In this document: piece by piece, positions 1 through 7,685 of the stretch | Layout of the letters: every line of letters starts with the position of its first letter | How positions within the stretch are numbered: position 1 is the first letter of the stretch | DNA from: Anaerozeibacter quisquiliarum | Lineage (GTDB): Bacteria; Bacillota; Clostridia; Christensenellales; Aristaeellaceae | Direction: 5' to 3' (one strand) | Length of the DNA stretch: 45,629 bases | Assembly: GCA_051162045.1 (NCBI GenBank) | Contig: JBISDI010000031.1 | The notes under the pieces: generated by a model | The model's input: the letters and a program-made list of their open reading frames with translations, nothing else | Database searches by the model: none | What the model was told of the DNA's origin: nothing | Made by a program: the position numbers and the translations under genes

Positions 1-145
1 AAGAAGATAGGCGCCTACGAAGCCGAAGAGGGCTGTGCCGCGCTCTGTTCTCGCTCGAGCGCATGACTTTTCGCTCATGCCGCATAAGGTCTTATGCACT
101 CTGCACCCGATAGAGCCCGTGGAATAAGGCTTTTCTAACCCATGC

Positions 146-181
146 AAAAACGAATCCGCCCGGTTTCCCGAACGGATTCGT
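146..181 (-). terminator. Intrinsic terminator of the tRNA unit
   Basis: Read on the minus strand, CGAATCCG and CGGATTCG form an 8-bp perfect stem around a 14-nt loop, followed directly by TTTTT. It lies about 25 bp downstream of tRNA-Glu and would end the two-tRNA transcript. Bases 1-145 beyond it hold no gene I can support; a short open frame at the left edge (1-66) is too small to judge. Confidence 0.85.
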
Positions 182-206
182 CTCTATCACCTTTGAGGTG
201 ATGTCG

Positions 207-281
207 TGGTACCCCCAAGGGGACTCGAACCCCTGTTTTCGCCGTGAGAGGGCGACGTCTTAACCGCTTGACCATGGAGGC
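207..281 (-). tRNA. tRNA-Glu (anticodon CTC)
   Basis: On the minus strand the acceptor strand GCCTCCA pairs with TGGGGGT (with G-U pairs), the anticodon stem TCGCC/GGCGA encloses loop CTCTCAC with anticodon CTC, and the T arm is AGGGG-TTCGAGT-CCCCT. The discriminator is A and the CCA end is encoded. It reads GAG codons. It is the second tRNA of a two-gene unit, 4 nt after tRNA-Gln. Confidence 0.95.
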
Positions 282-285
282 ACAT

Positions 286-359
286 TGGCTGCCGAACTAG
301 GATTCGAACCTAGACAATACGAGTCAGAGTCGTAGGTGCTACCGTTACACCATTCGGCA
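286..359 (-). tRNA. tRNA-Gln (anticodon CTG)
   Basis: On the minus strand the acceptor TGCCGAA pairs perfectly with TTCGGCA. The anticodon stem TACGA/TCGTA encloses loop CTCTGAC with anticodon CTG, and the T arm contains GGTTCGAATCC. The discriminator is G and CCA is encoded. It reads CAG codons and is the first gene after the promoter at 411-440. Confidence 0.95.
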
Positions 360-410
360 ATGTGTCAACCGGACGCCGCTTGATACAGCCGCACCCAATC
401 GACAAGCGAT

Positions 411-440
411 AGTATAGCAAATCTAGGCGCAATTTGTCAA
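411..440 (-). promoter_or_regulatory. sigma-70 type promoter for tRNA-Gln/tRNA-Glu
   Basis: Minus strand TTGACA (435-440), an 18-nt spacer and TATACT (411-416). Transcription would begin near 404, about 45 nt before tRNA-Gln. The near-consensus hexamers fit a stable-RNA promoter. Confidence 0.8.
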
Positions 441-516
441 TACCATTGAACGTTAAATCCAGAACCGTCCCATTTAATTAGGCAACTCATCTGGCCGTTG
501 ATGGCATCGGTCGGCG

Positions 517-1017
517 TCAAGGCTCCGTACCCCGTGAATTCCAAGCCTTTGCCCGGAACGCTTCGTAGCGCTTGCGCGCCTCATCGTCTTGCGAGAAGAA
601 CTCCAGCAAGGTTCTCAATCGAAACGTGGTGTCCTTTTCCAGCGAGTGTTCCACAAGCTCCGCTTCCTTCAGCGGATTTGGGTTCCCGATGAATCCCAGG
701 AAGCGCTCCACGATATCATGGCGCTTCAAGAGGTAAGCACCTTTTTCTTTGCCCTTTTCTGTTAAAAGAATGCTGTCATAGCGGTCGTATTCAAGGTATC
801 CAAGATCGACGAGCCGGAAGATCATCTTGGATGTGGACGACGGCTTGACATGGAGCATCTCGGATAACCTGCCTACGCGGGCGTAGCCGCACTCGAGGCT
901 CAGCCTAAAAACCATCTCCAGGTAATCCTCCAGCGCCGGCGTCATCTGGCCCTCGCGCCGGTTCACAAGCTGGTATCCGCGGACGGTTCGAAAGCCCGCG
1001 TCCGTAGTCTTCTTCAT
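517..1017 (-). CDS. MntR/DtxR-family metal-dependent transcriptional repressor
   Basis: Metalloregulator of 166 residues. A winged-helix DNA-binding domain spans about residues 28-90 and a metal-binding/dimerisation helix region about 92-145. The family represses metal uptake genes when its metal corepressor is bound. Residues D31, E34, H100, E120, E123 and H124 line up with the six manganese ligands of MntR, allowing one 2-residue gap, rather than with the Met and Cys ligands of DtxR. It is divergent from feoAB, so it probably controls iron/manganese uptake. I chose the second ATG because GGGGGG lies 7 nt upstream of it; an ATG at 1032 is in frame but overlaps that ribosome site. No C-terminal SH3-like domain is present. 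Confidence 0.9.
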   Translation of the reverse strand: MKKTTDAGFRTVRGYQLVNRREGQMTPALEDYLEMVFRLSLECGYARVGRLSEMLHVKPSSTSKMIFRLVDLGYLEYDRYDSILLTEKGKEKGAYLLKRHDIVERFLGFIGNPNPLKEAELVEHSLEKDTTFRLRTLLEFFSQDDEARKRYEAFRAKAWNSRGTEP

Positions 1018-1061
1018 AGCTTCGCCCCCCATTCTAACAGCTTATTCGGAACGCTTCGGCC

Positions 1062-1127
1062 TTAGGCTTCATAGGATTAGGCAAGGGAAACACAATTTGC
1101 CATGACTATCAGAACGGGGGTGCCTAA
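1062..1127. promoter_or_regulatory. Candidate metalloregulator half-sites upstream of feoA
   Basis: The gap between the repressor and feoA contains TTAGGC at 1062-1067 and 1077-1082 and the inverse GCCTAA at 1122-1127, abutting the feoA start. TTAGG-type half-sites occur in DtxR/IdeR boxes, but the spacing here is not that of a standard 19-bp palindrome. This is a tentative operator call. Confidence 0.3.
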
Positions 1128-1382
1128 ATGGAGACGGATTTCATCACGCTGGGTCAACTGTCTATTGGCACGGCCGCCAGGGTCGTCTCGATCAAATCGA
1201 GCGGCCACGAACGAAGACGCATTCTGGATCTTGGGCTCACAGAGGGCACACGGGTGGAGGCGCTCTTGCGCAGCCCATCCGGAAACCCGGTTGCTTACCT
1301 GATCCGGGGCGCGGTCATCGCCCTCAGGGCGGATTCGTCGAACGGAATCATGGTTACGCAGAGCGTAAGCGAATGCATTTAG
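1128..1382 (+). CDS. feoA: FeoA ferrous iron transport accessory protein
   Basis: Small cytoplasmic SH3-like protein of 84 residues that works with FeoB in ferrous iron uptake. The sequence has the family pattern: an N-terminal segment ending LGQLSIGTAARVVSI, then RRRILDLGLTEGTRVEAL and a C-terminal strand with the AYLIRGAVIALR signature. GGGGG lies 7 nt before the ATG. The stop TAG is followed at once by the feoB ribosome site, so the two genes form one transcript. Its position beside a metal-dependent repressor fits iron-responsive control. Confidence 0.95.
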   Translation: METDFITLGQLSIGTAARVVSIKSSGHERRRILDLGLTEGTRVEALLRSPSGNPVAYLIRGAVIALRADSSNGIMVTQSVSECI

Positions 1383-1393
1383 GAGGAAAGGCA

Positions 1394-3547
1394 ATGGACC
1401 TGACGACTCAGTTTGCTCAAGCCGACGCCGGAACTTATGAGGAAGTGCGCATCGCAAAGAAGCTCTCCGGTGACAAAGTCGTCGCGCTGGGCGGAAACCC
1501 CAATGTGGGGAAAAGCACAGTTTTCAACAGCTTGACCGGGCTCAAACAGCACACGGGAAATTGGCCGGGGAAAACGGTCGTCAACGCGCAGGGGCGATAC
1601 CGCTATGAAGGCCGCAGCTTCATCATGGTGGATATTCCGGGCACATATTCGTTGATGGCGAACTCGACCGAGGAAGAAATCGCGCGCGACTTCATCTGCT
1701 TCGGTGATCCTGACGTTACGGTCATTGTCGCAGACGCCACATGTCTTGAGCGGAACCTGAACCTGGTGATGCAGGTGATGGAGATCACCGACCGAGTCGT
1801 ATTGTGCGTTAATCTGATGGACGAGGCGCGGAAAAAGCATATCCGAATTGATCTGGACGAGCTGTCCGCAAAACTCGGGATCCCAGTGATCGGAACCGCC
1901 GCCCGCAGCGGGAAAGGGCTAAAGGATCTCATGGCATCGGTCAGCAAGGTCGCCGAGGCTAAACAGGCGCTTCAACCCCTGCGCGTCGAGTATGGCGACG
2001 CCATCGAACAAGCCGTATCCATGCTGGAACCCGCGGTCAAACGCGCCATACAAGGTCGCCTCAACAGCCGATGGACAACCTTAAGGGTGCTGGAAGGCGA
2101 TGTGAGGCTTATGGCTTCCATCCGAAAATACCTGGGTTACGACATTCAGGAGGATGCCGAGATCGCGGTTCAGCGGGGCGAAGCGAATCGATTTCTGGCA
2201 AGCCAGGGCATCGAGCCGGATGTCTTTCAGGATCAGTTGGTTACCCGGATTGTAAAAGCCTGTGAAACCATCGCCCGGGAGGTCGTAACGGCCGAGGACG
2301 AACAGTATCTCACCCGCGATCTACGGTTTGACAGAGTGCTCACCTCAAAGCGCACCGGAATTCCCATCATGATCCTGATGCTGTTCGGAATTTTCTGGAT
2401 CACCATTGAGGGCGCGAACGTGCCGTCGTCCCTGATCGCGGACGTCTTGTTTGGTCTCATGGACCGCCTTCGTCAGTTCTTCGAGGCGATTTCGGCGCCC
2501 GCATGGCTCTCCGGTATCTTGATAGACGGCGTATACAAGACGCTGGCGTGGGTTGTGTCCGTCATGCTGCCGCCCATGGCCATCTTCTTTCCGCTTTTTA
2601 CGCTGCTGGAGGATTTGGGTTACCTGCCTCGCGTGGCGTTCAACCTGGACAACCATTTCCGGAAGGCCTGCGCCCACGGCAAACAGGCGCTTACGATGTG
2701 CATGGGGTTCGGCTGCAACGCCTGCGGCGTGATCGGCTGCCGGATCATTGACTCGCCCCGGGAGCGCCTGATCGCCATCCTGACCAACAACTTCGTCCCC
2801 TGCAACGGGCGATTCCCGACATTGATCGCGATCATCACGATGTTCTTTGCCGGCGCCGCGGGCGGCGCGTTCGGCTCGGTCGCCTCGACGCTTCTTCTGA
2901 CCGGCACGATCGTGCTCGGCGTCGTAACGACGCTCATTCTCTCCAAGCTGCTATCCAAGACCATCTTGGAGGGCGTTCCATCCTCGTTCCAGCTTGAGCT
3001 GCCGCCTTACCGGCGGCCGCAGATCGGCAAGGTCATCGTGCGCTCCATTCTGGACAGGACGCTCTTTGTGCTTGGACGGGCGGTCGTCGTGGCCGCGCCG
3101 GCAGGGCTAATCATCTGGCTGCTTGCCAACCTGCATGTCGGCAATGTCAGCATTCTCGCCGCATGCGCGCTCTTCCTTGATCCGTTTGCGCGTCTGATGG
3201 GGCTGGACGGCTATATCCTCATGGCCTTTATCCTCGGTTTCCCGGCCAACGAGATCGTCATTCCCATTCTGATTATGAGCTATATGGCAACGGGTTCCTT
3301 ACTGGAACTGGACAGCCTGACTGAGTTGCGCACGCTTTTCGTGAGTCATGGCTGGACCTGGGTGACGGCCGTCTGCATGATGCTGTTTTCGCTGATGCAC
3401 TGGCCATGCGGAACTACAATCCTGACGATAAAAAAAGAGACGCAGAGCGTCAAATGGACGATCGCATCGTTCATCATCCCCACGGTTACCGGTATCGCCG
3501 TATGTATGATCGTCGCCGGTGTGGCCCGCCTGCTTGGACTCGCATAA
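1394..3547 (+). CDS. feoB: FeoB ferrous iron transporter
   Basis: Inner-membrane ferrous iron transporter of 717 residues, the usual length. The N-terminal GTPase domain has G1 GGNPNVGKST at residues 33-42, G3 DIPGTYS and G4 NLMD, followed by a helical regulatory domain. The membrane core contains the conserved GFGCN and NNFVPCNGRFPTL segments, with extra cysteines in GCNACGVIGC, and the C-terminal GCTT-like segment CGTTILTIKKE. AGGAGG lies 8 nt before the ATG at 1394; an in-frame ATG at 1373 overlaps feoA and lacks a site. It forms an operon with feoA, with 11 nt between stop and start. Confidence 0.97.
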   Translation: MDLTTQFAQADAGTYEEVRIAKKLSGDKVVALGGNPNVGKSTVFNSLTGLKQHTGNWPGKTVVNAQGRYRYEGRSFIMVDIPGTYSLMANSTEEEIARDFICFGDPDVTVIVADATCLERNLNLVMQVMEITDRVVLCVNLMDEARKKHIRIDLDELSAKLGIPVIGTAARSGKGLKDLMASVSKVAEAKQALQPLRVEYGDAIEQAVSMLEPAVKRAIQGRLNSRWTTLRVLEGDVRLMASIRKYLGYDIQEDAEIAVQRGEANRFLASQGIEPDVFQDQLVTRIVKACETIAREVVTAEDEQYLTRDLRFDRVLTSKRTGIPIMILMLFGIFWITIEGANVPSSLIADVLFGLMDRLRQFFEAISAPAWLSGILIDGVYKTLAWVVSVMLPPMAIFFPLFTLLEDLGYLPRVAFNLDNHFRKACAHGKQALTMCMGFGCNACGVIGCRIIDSPRERLIAILTNNFVPCNGRFPTLIAIITMFFAGAAGGAFGSVASTLLLTGTIVLGVVTTLILSKLLSKTILEGVPSSFQLELPPYRRPQIGKVIVRSILDRTLFVLGRAVVVAAPAGLIIWLLANLHVGNVSILAACALFLDPFARLMGLDGYILMAFILGFPANEIVIPILIMSYMATGSLLELDSLTELRTLFVSHGWTWVTAVCMMLFSLMHWPCGTTILTIKKETQSVKWTIASFIIPTVTGIAVCMIVAGVARLLGLA

Positions 3548-3888
3548 CAATTGCGTTTGAGTACCATTATGCCCGAAGGCGAGCCGTCCCCCTCCAATTT
3601 TCCGCGCTCCAGCGCATCAGGCCGTAACCCCCAGGCGGTTTCCGTATCCAAGCCAAACCAAAGCCGTCGGAATGATGTGCTCCTCCAAATCCAGTATTGC
3701 CCGCACTTTTTACCGGAGACATTATGGAATTTCTCACTTCTATCATTTTAGGGCCAAAATCCCCGGCGGAGAATCGGAGCGTCTTGGACGCATCCGTCTG
3801 CGCCGGGGCATAAGTTGGATCGGTATCGTTCGAGGACATGTAATCCGTTCTCATCGACCGTGTCCGTCAACAGGGACGGGTGGGGTTA
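3548..3888. other. Intergenic region between convergent feoB and ABC operon
   Basis: No convincing gene. A 29-codon frame at 3724 begins MEFLTSIILG after a GGAG, but most of it lies inside the terminator hairpin at 3761-3808 and it does not resemble the cysteine-rich FeoB-associated proteins. A 95-codon minus frame across the region is also unrecognised and lacks a ribosome site. No clear terminator for feoB is visible. Confidence 0.5.
3756..3808 (-). terminator. Intrinsic terminator of the sugar ABC operon
   Basis: CCCCGGCG (3761-3768) pairs with CGCCGGGG (3801-3808). The arms continue inward as AGA/TCT, CGGA/TCCG and GCGTC/GACGC around a TTG loop, about 20 bp of stem with small bulges. On the minus strand it is followed by ATTTTGG, about 80 bp downstream of the binding-protein stop. 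Confidence 0.7.
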
Positions 3889-4836
3889 TTATTGAAGGGC
3901 GCCTGCCTTCTGGTGGATGACGAACAGCTCGTCGACATTCTCGATGGTGTACAGCGGGTTGCCCACGTCTGTGTCGATCTGCTTTTCCGCGCCGGTCAAC
4001 AGCTTATGGGAGGTGGAGAGGATCAGCTCGGCCAGTTCATAGGCATTCTGCAGACACGTGGCGGTCATGCGGCCTTCCTTTATCAAAAGGCACGCCTCGG
4101 CGGTACCATCCACGCCGAAGGACAGCGTGTCCTTGTAGGCGAGGTTGTCCTTGATGACTTCGAGCGCGCCGGCGCACATGTTGTCGTTCATGGCGGCGAT
4201 CAGGCCGATGGTGTCGTTGGCGGTGACCCAGTCTTCCATCAGGGCCATGGCCTCGTCCTTGTTCCAGTTGGCATAGTCGTCGCCCACGATGGCGACATCC
4301 GGCCGCTTCTCGAAGAACTCCTTCTGCCAGGCCACCAGGCGCTCGTCTGCGTGGAAGTTGCCGGCCGGGCCCCGGAGGATGACCGCCTTGGCGCCCTGGG
4401 GCACATGTTCGAGGGCATAGCGGGCGTTGACAGCAGCCTGCTCATAGGGTTGGGCATCGACGGAGGAGGCGCCTTCAACGCCTTCGATTCGGGCGTTGGT
4501 GGTGATGCAGATGATGCCCGCCTGTACGACCTTCTCGGCATAGGGGCGCTGCGCTTCGCCGTTATTCGGCTGGATGATGATGGCGTCGTACTTGTTGGTG
4601 ATGGCGTTCTCGATCAGGGAGTTCTCGATCTCGTCATTGGCCTGGCCGTCGAACACGTCCAGCGTGATGTCCGGGTACTTGGCGGCTTCTTCTTTGATGC
4701 CGTTAGCCAGCCAGGCCGCGAAGGAGTCCGCTTGGGCGCGGGCGATGTAGGCTACGCGATAGCCTTCGGCGCCGGCCGTAGCCGCCACGGACAAGACCAG
4801 AATCAGGGTCAGGACGACGAGTATCAGCTTCTTCAT
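3889..4836 (-). CDS. Sugar ABC transporter substrate-binding protein (RbsB-like)
   Basis: Exported solute receptor of 315 residues from the periplasmic-binding-protein/LacI superfamily (Peripla_BP_4 type). An N-terminal signal peptide has a hydrophobic core at residues 4-20 and a likely cleavage after AGA. There is no cysteine at the cleavage site, so the protein is not an obvious lipoprotein. Family features include IIIQPNNGEA, the hinge region and GVDGTAEACLLIKEG near the C-terminus. The ATG has AAAGGAGGG upstream. It is the last gene of the ATPase-permease-receptor operon, 63 bp after the permease. The ligand is probably a pentose, hexose or related polyol; the sequence does not decide which. 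Confidence 0.92.
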   Translation of the reverse strand: MKKLILVVLTLILVLSVAATAGAEGYRVAYIARAQADSFAAWLANGIKEEAAKYPDITLDVFDGQANDEIENSLIENAITNKYDAIIIQPNNGEAQRPYAEKVVQAGIICITTNARIEGVEGASSVDAQPYEQAAVNARYALEHVPQGAKAVILRGPAGNFHADERLVAWQKEFFEKRPDVAIVGDDYANWNKDEAMALMEDWVTANDTIGLIAAMNDNMCAGALEVIKDNLAYKDTLSFGVDGTAEACLLIKEGRMTATCLQNAYELAELILSTSHKLLTGAEKQIDTDVGNPLYTIENVDELFVIHQKAGALQ

Positions 4837-4899
4837 GAAATACCCTCCTTTAAGATGATTGGATTCCTATCTCCGATGCGGATGTCCGCATTGGTTCCG

Positions 4900-5901
4900 C
4901 TACCGTTTCGCCTCGACTTGTTCCTCGATGTTGCCGAGCTTTCTGCGGGTGCGCTTGGTCTTGGCGAAGATATCGTAGATGACGGCCAGTGCGATGATCA
5001 GGCCGCGGATGATCTGCTGTACGTAGGAGTTGACGCTGGTCAGGTTCATGATGTTGTTGAGGAAGCCCACGATAAACGCGCCAATCAGCGTGCCGCCGGC
5101 GGTGCCGATGCCGCCGGAGAAGCTTGTGCCGCCAATGATGGTGGTGGTCAGCGCGTCAAACTCGTAGTTCTGCGCGCCGTTGGGGAGCCCGGCGTTGACG
5201 CGCGACATGAACAGCACCGCCGCCACGCCCACGAGCACGCCGTTAATCAGGTACGCGTTCATCTTGACCTTTTTGACCGCGATGCCCGATGCGTTGGCAG
5301 CCTCCTCATTGCCTCCGATGGCGTAGAGCGAGCGGCCGAACTTTGTGTCGTTGAGCATGTACCATGTCATGGCGAAGAAGAAGAGCATGAAAAGGATCGG
5401 CGTTGGGATCATCCAGACGGAACCCTGCCCCAAAATCGTGTAGTCGCCGATCTGATAAACGTTCTGACCGGCGGTCAGAAGGAGCGCTGCGCCGCGCGCC
5501 ATCGTCTGCATAGCCAGCGTGGCGATGAACGCAGGGGTTTTGAACTGGGTGACCATGAGGCCATTGAGCGCGTTGCAGATGACCGCCACAGCGACCGAAA
5601 CCAGGATCGCCAGCGGCATCGACCCGGTCGCCTTGTAGCACATGACCGAAAGAGTGCCCGCAAATGCGATCACCGAGCCGCTTGAAAGATCCAAAAGGCC
5701 GCAGATAATCAAAATCGTCTCGCCGAAGGCGAGGATCGTCGTGACCGAAATCTGCCGGGAGATGTTGGTGAGGTTCCCCCAGGTCAGAAAGTTTTCGTTC
5801 AGCAGTGAGCAGACCACGAACAGCAGCATCAAAACCATGATGATGCTGTACCTGCTCCGAAGCGTGGCCCAGAAACCGGCCCGGTTGTTTTTTGCCTGCA
5901 T
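4900..5901 (-). CDS. Sugar ABC transporter permease (RbsC-like)
   Basis: Membrane permease of 333 residues in the branched-chain/ribose permease family (BPD_transp_2). It has about ten hydrophobic segments and the family signatures GLLDLSSGSVIAF, NGLMVTQFKTPAFIATLA and the cytoplasmic loop YAIGGNEEAANASGI that contacts the ATPase. ATG at 5901 lies 1 nt after the ATPase stop with AGCGGGG 8 nt upstream; GTG at 5910 is in frame but overlaps that site. Tight coupling with the ATPase gene indicates translational coupling. Confidence 0.93.
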   Translation of the reverse strand: MQAKNNRAGFWATLRSRYSIIMVLMLLFVVCSLLNENFLTWGNLTNISRQISVTTILAFGETILIICGLLDLSSGSVIAFAGTLSVMCYKATGSMPLAILVSVAVAVICNALNGLMVTQFKTPAFIATLAMQTMARGAALLLTAGQNVYQIGDYTILGQGSVWMIPTPILFMLFFFAMTWYMLNDTKFGRSLYAIGGNEEAANASGIAVKKVKMNAYLINGVLVGVAAVLFMSRVNAGLPNGAQNYEFDALTTTIIGGTSFSGGIGTAGGTLIGAFIVGFLNNIMNLTSVNSYVQQIIRGLIIALAVIYDIFAKTKRTRRKLGNIEEQVEAKR

Positions 5902-5902
5902 A

Positions 5903-7435
5903 TCACGCACCCCGCTTTTTGTCTGGTTGTTGCTTGGCCGTGCCAGTCGCCAACGCCATGATGGTTTCGGCGGAGAATTCTTCGCGGCGAAGCTCGCCGT
6001 TGATCCGGCCCTGTCCCATTACGTAGATCCGGTCGCACATGCCGATCAATTCCGGCAACTCCGACGAAACCATGAGAAGCGCCTTTTTGCCGCGGGCCAA
6101 TTCAATCATCAGCCTGTAGATCTCATATTTCGCGCCCACGTCGATGCCGCGCGTGGGCTCGTCCATCATCAGGATTTCAGGGCCCACGACCATCCACTTC
6201 GCCAGCACGATCTTCTGCTGGTTCCCGCCGGAAAGCGCCTCGACGGTGGTTTCCAGCGTCGGCGTCTTGACGTTCATCCGGGCGCAGGTCTCCGAAACGG
6301 CGGACTGTTCGTGCCTCCTGTGCAGGCGCCCCTTGAAAATGAACTTCTTCAGGCTGGCCAGAGATACGTTCTCCAGCACCGAGCGAATGGGCACCAGGCC
6401 GAACCGTCGCCTGTCCTCGCTAAGCATGACCATGCCATTATCGATGGAGTTGCGGACCGAAAGCCACGAAAGCCTCTTCCCCTTCACCCGCACCTCGCCC
6501 GCCGTATGAGGGTCCAGCCCAAACAGCGCGCGCACGACCTCCGTGCGCCCGGCGCCCATCAGTCCCGCAAAGCCGACGATCTCGCCCGCGTCAACGTGGA
6601 AGCTGATGTCTGAGAAAACCCCGTCGCTCGAGAAGTTTTTGACGTCCAGCAGCGTCTCGCCCTTCGGGATGTGCTCGTAGGGGTACTTATTCTCCATGCG
6701 GCGGCCCACCATCATCGCAATCACGTCGTCGATGTTGAGCTCGCTTGCGGGCTTCGTGCCCACGATCGCACCGTCGCGCAGCACCGTAATCTCGTCGGCG
6801 ATTCGGAAGATTTCGTCCAGTTTGTGCGAGATGTAGATGATGCTCGCGCCGCGCTGCTTCATGCTCCCAATCATGGCGAACAACCGTTCAATTTCCTTTT
6901 GGGTGATGGCGGAGGTCGGTTCGTCCATGATAATGATGTCCGAGTTGTTGGAAACCGCCTTGATGATCTCCAGCACCTGGATGTCGGAAACCGAGAGGTT
7001 CTTGAGCTGCTCGTCCGGCGAATAGTGCAGGCCTTCCTTCTGGAGAAGCTCCTGGGTGCGCCTTCGCATCTCGCCGCGGTTGACCCGTCCGAACCGATCC
7101 GTGGGCCAGCGGCCCAGAAAGATGTTCTCGGCCACCGTCAATTCCGGTACGTACGACAATTCCTGAAAGATCATCGATATGCCCAGTGCCCGTGCGTGGA
7201 TGGGGTTTTCGATGGCGACGGGCTTTCCGTCCAGAAAGATCTGGCCCTCGTCGGGCGTGTAGATTCCGTTGATGATCTTCATCAGCGTGGACTTGCCGGC
7301 GCCGTTTTCGCCGCATAGCACGTGCGTCGTGCCCCGCTTTACGCGAAACGAAATCTTGTCCAGCGCCTTGACGCCGGGAAAGGATTTCGAGATATCGCGC
7401 ACCTCAAGTTTGACGCGCGCGTCTCCATCGGCCAT
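5903..7435 (-). CDS. Sugar ABC transporter ATP-binding protein (RbsA/MglA-like)
   Basis: Double-nucleotide-binding-domain ATPase of 510 residues that powers uptake through the downstream permease. The first domain has Walker A GENGAGKST and Walker B IIIMDEPTSAIT. The second has the degenerate Walker A GLMGAGRTE that is usual in this family, an intact signature ALSGGNQQK and Walker B ILMMDEPTRGID. GGGGAGGGGAG lies just upstream of ATG 7435; an in-frame ATG at 7471 has no such site. It is the first gene of the operon transcribed from the promoter at 7510-7538. Confidence 0.95.
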   Translation of the reverse strand: MADGDARVKLEVRDISKSFPGVKALDKISFRVKRGTTHVLCGENGAGKSTLMKIINGIYTPDEGQIFLDGKPVAIENPIHARALGISMIFQELSYVPELTVAENIFLGRWPTDRFGRVNRGEMRRRTQELLQKEGLHYSPDEQLKNLSVSDIQVLEIIKAVSNNSDIIIMDEPTSAITQKEIERLFAMIGSMKQRGASIIYISHKLDEIFRIADEITVLRDGAIVGTKPASELNIDDVIAMMVGRRMENKYPYEHIPKGETLLDVKNFSSDGVFSDISFHVDAGEIVGFAGLMGAGRTEVVRALFGLDPHTAGEVRVKGKRLSWLSVRNSIDNGMVMLSEDRRRFGLVPIRSVLENVSLASLKKFIFKGRLHRRHEQSAVSETCARMNVKTPTLETTVEALSGGNQQKIVLAKWMVVGPEILMMDEPTRGIDVGAKYEIYRLMIELARGKKALLMVSSELPELIGMCDRIYVMGQGRINGELRREEFSAETIMALATGTAKQQPDKKRGA

Positions 7436-7509
7436 GAGCTCCCCTCCCCTCCCCTGGAAACCCTTGAGCAAATCCCTTTAGTAAAACCATTTTCTGTTAG
7501 TTGTTATCA

Positions 7510-7538
7510 ATTATACACGACGTTCCGAGGCATGTCAA
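7510..7538 (-). promoter_or_regulatory. Consensus promoter of the sugar ABC operon
   Basis: Minus strand TTGACA (7533-7538), exactly 17 nt, TATAAT (7510-7515): a perfect sigma-70 type promoter. Transcription would start near 7503, leaving a leader of about 68 nt before the ATPase gene. A promoter this strong next to a ROK gene implies repression. Confidence 0.88.
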
Positions 7539-7551
7539 TATATGTTTGACA
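7533..7551. promoter_or_regulatory. Candidate ROK operator, TGTCAA-N7-TTGACA
   Basis: A 6-bp perfect inverted repeat, TGTCAA and TTGACA separated by 7 nt, whose left arm is the -35 element of the ABC promoter. A repressor bound here would exclude polymerase from the transporter operon. Assignment to the adjacent ROK protein is inferred from position. Confidence 0.5.
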
Positions 7552-7584
7552 ACATACTAATACTATTTCGTGTGATATGCGCTA

Positions 7585-7613
7585 TTGACATCGCCACGGT
7601 TTAACGATATATT
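7585..7613 (+). promoter_or_regulatory. Promoter of the ROK regulator gene
   Basis: TTGACA (7585-7590), a 17-nt spacer and TATATT (7608-7613) on the plus strand. Transcription would begin near 7620, about 65 nt before the coding start. It points away from the ABC promoter, with about 46 bp between the two -35 elements. Confidence 0.75.
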
Positions 7614-7685
7614 TGTACGGTAAAGACTTTCGCAAACCGGATTCACTAATGTTTTATTGATATAAACCGGAAGGGGTATAGATCC

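Noticed and set aside
3724..3813. 29-codon ORF after feoB, considered as a FeoB-associated small protein
   Set aside because: It lacks the cysteine-rich tail of that family and most of it forms the ABC-operon terminator hairpin.
3880..5685. 601-codon plus-strand frame
   Set aside because: It is antisense to the clearly recognisable binding-protein and permease genes; long antisense frames are expected in GC-rich DNA.
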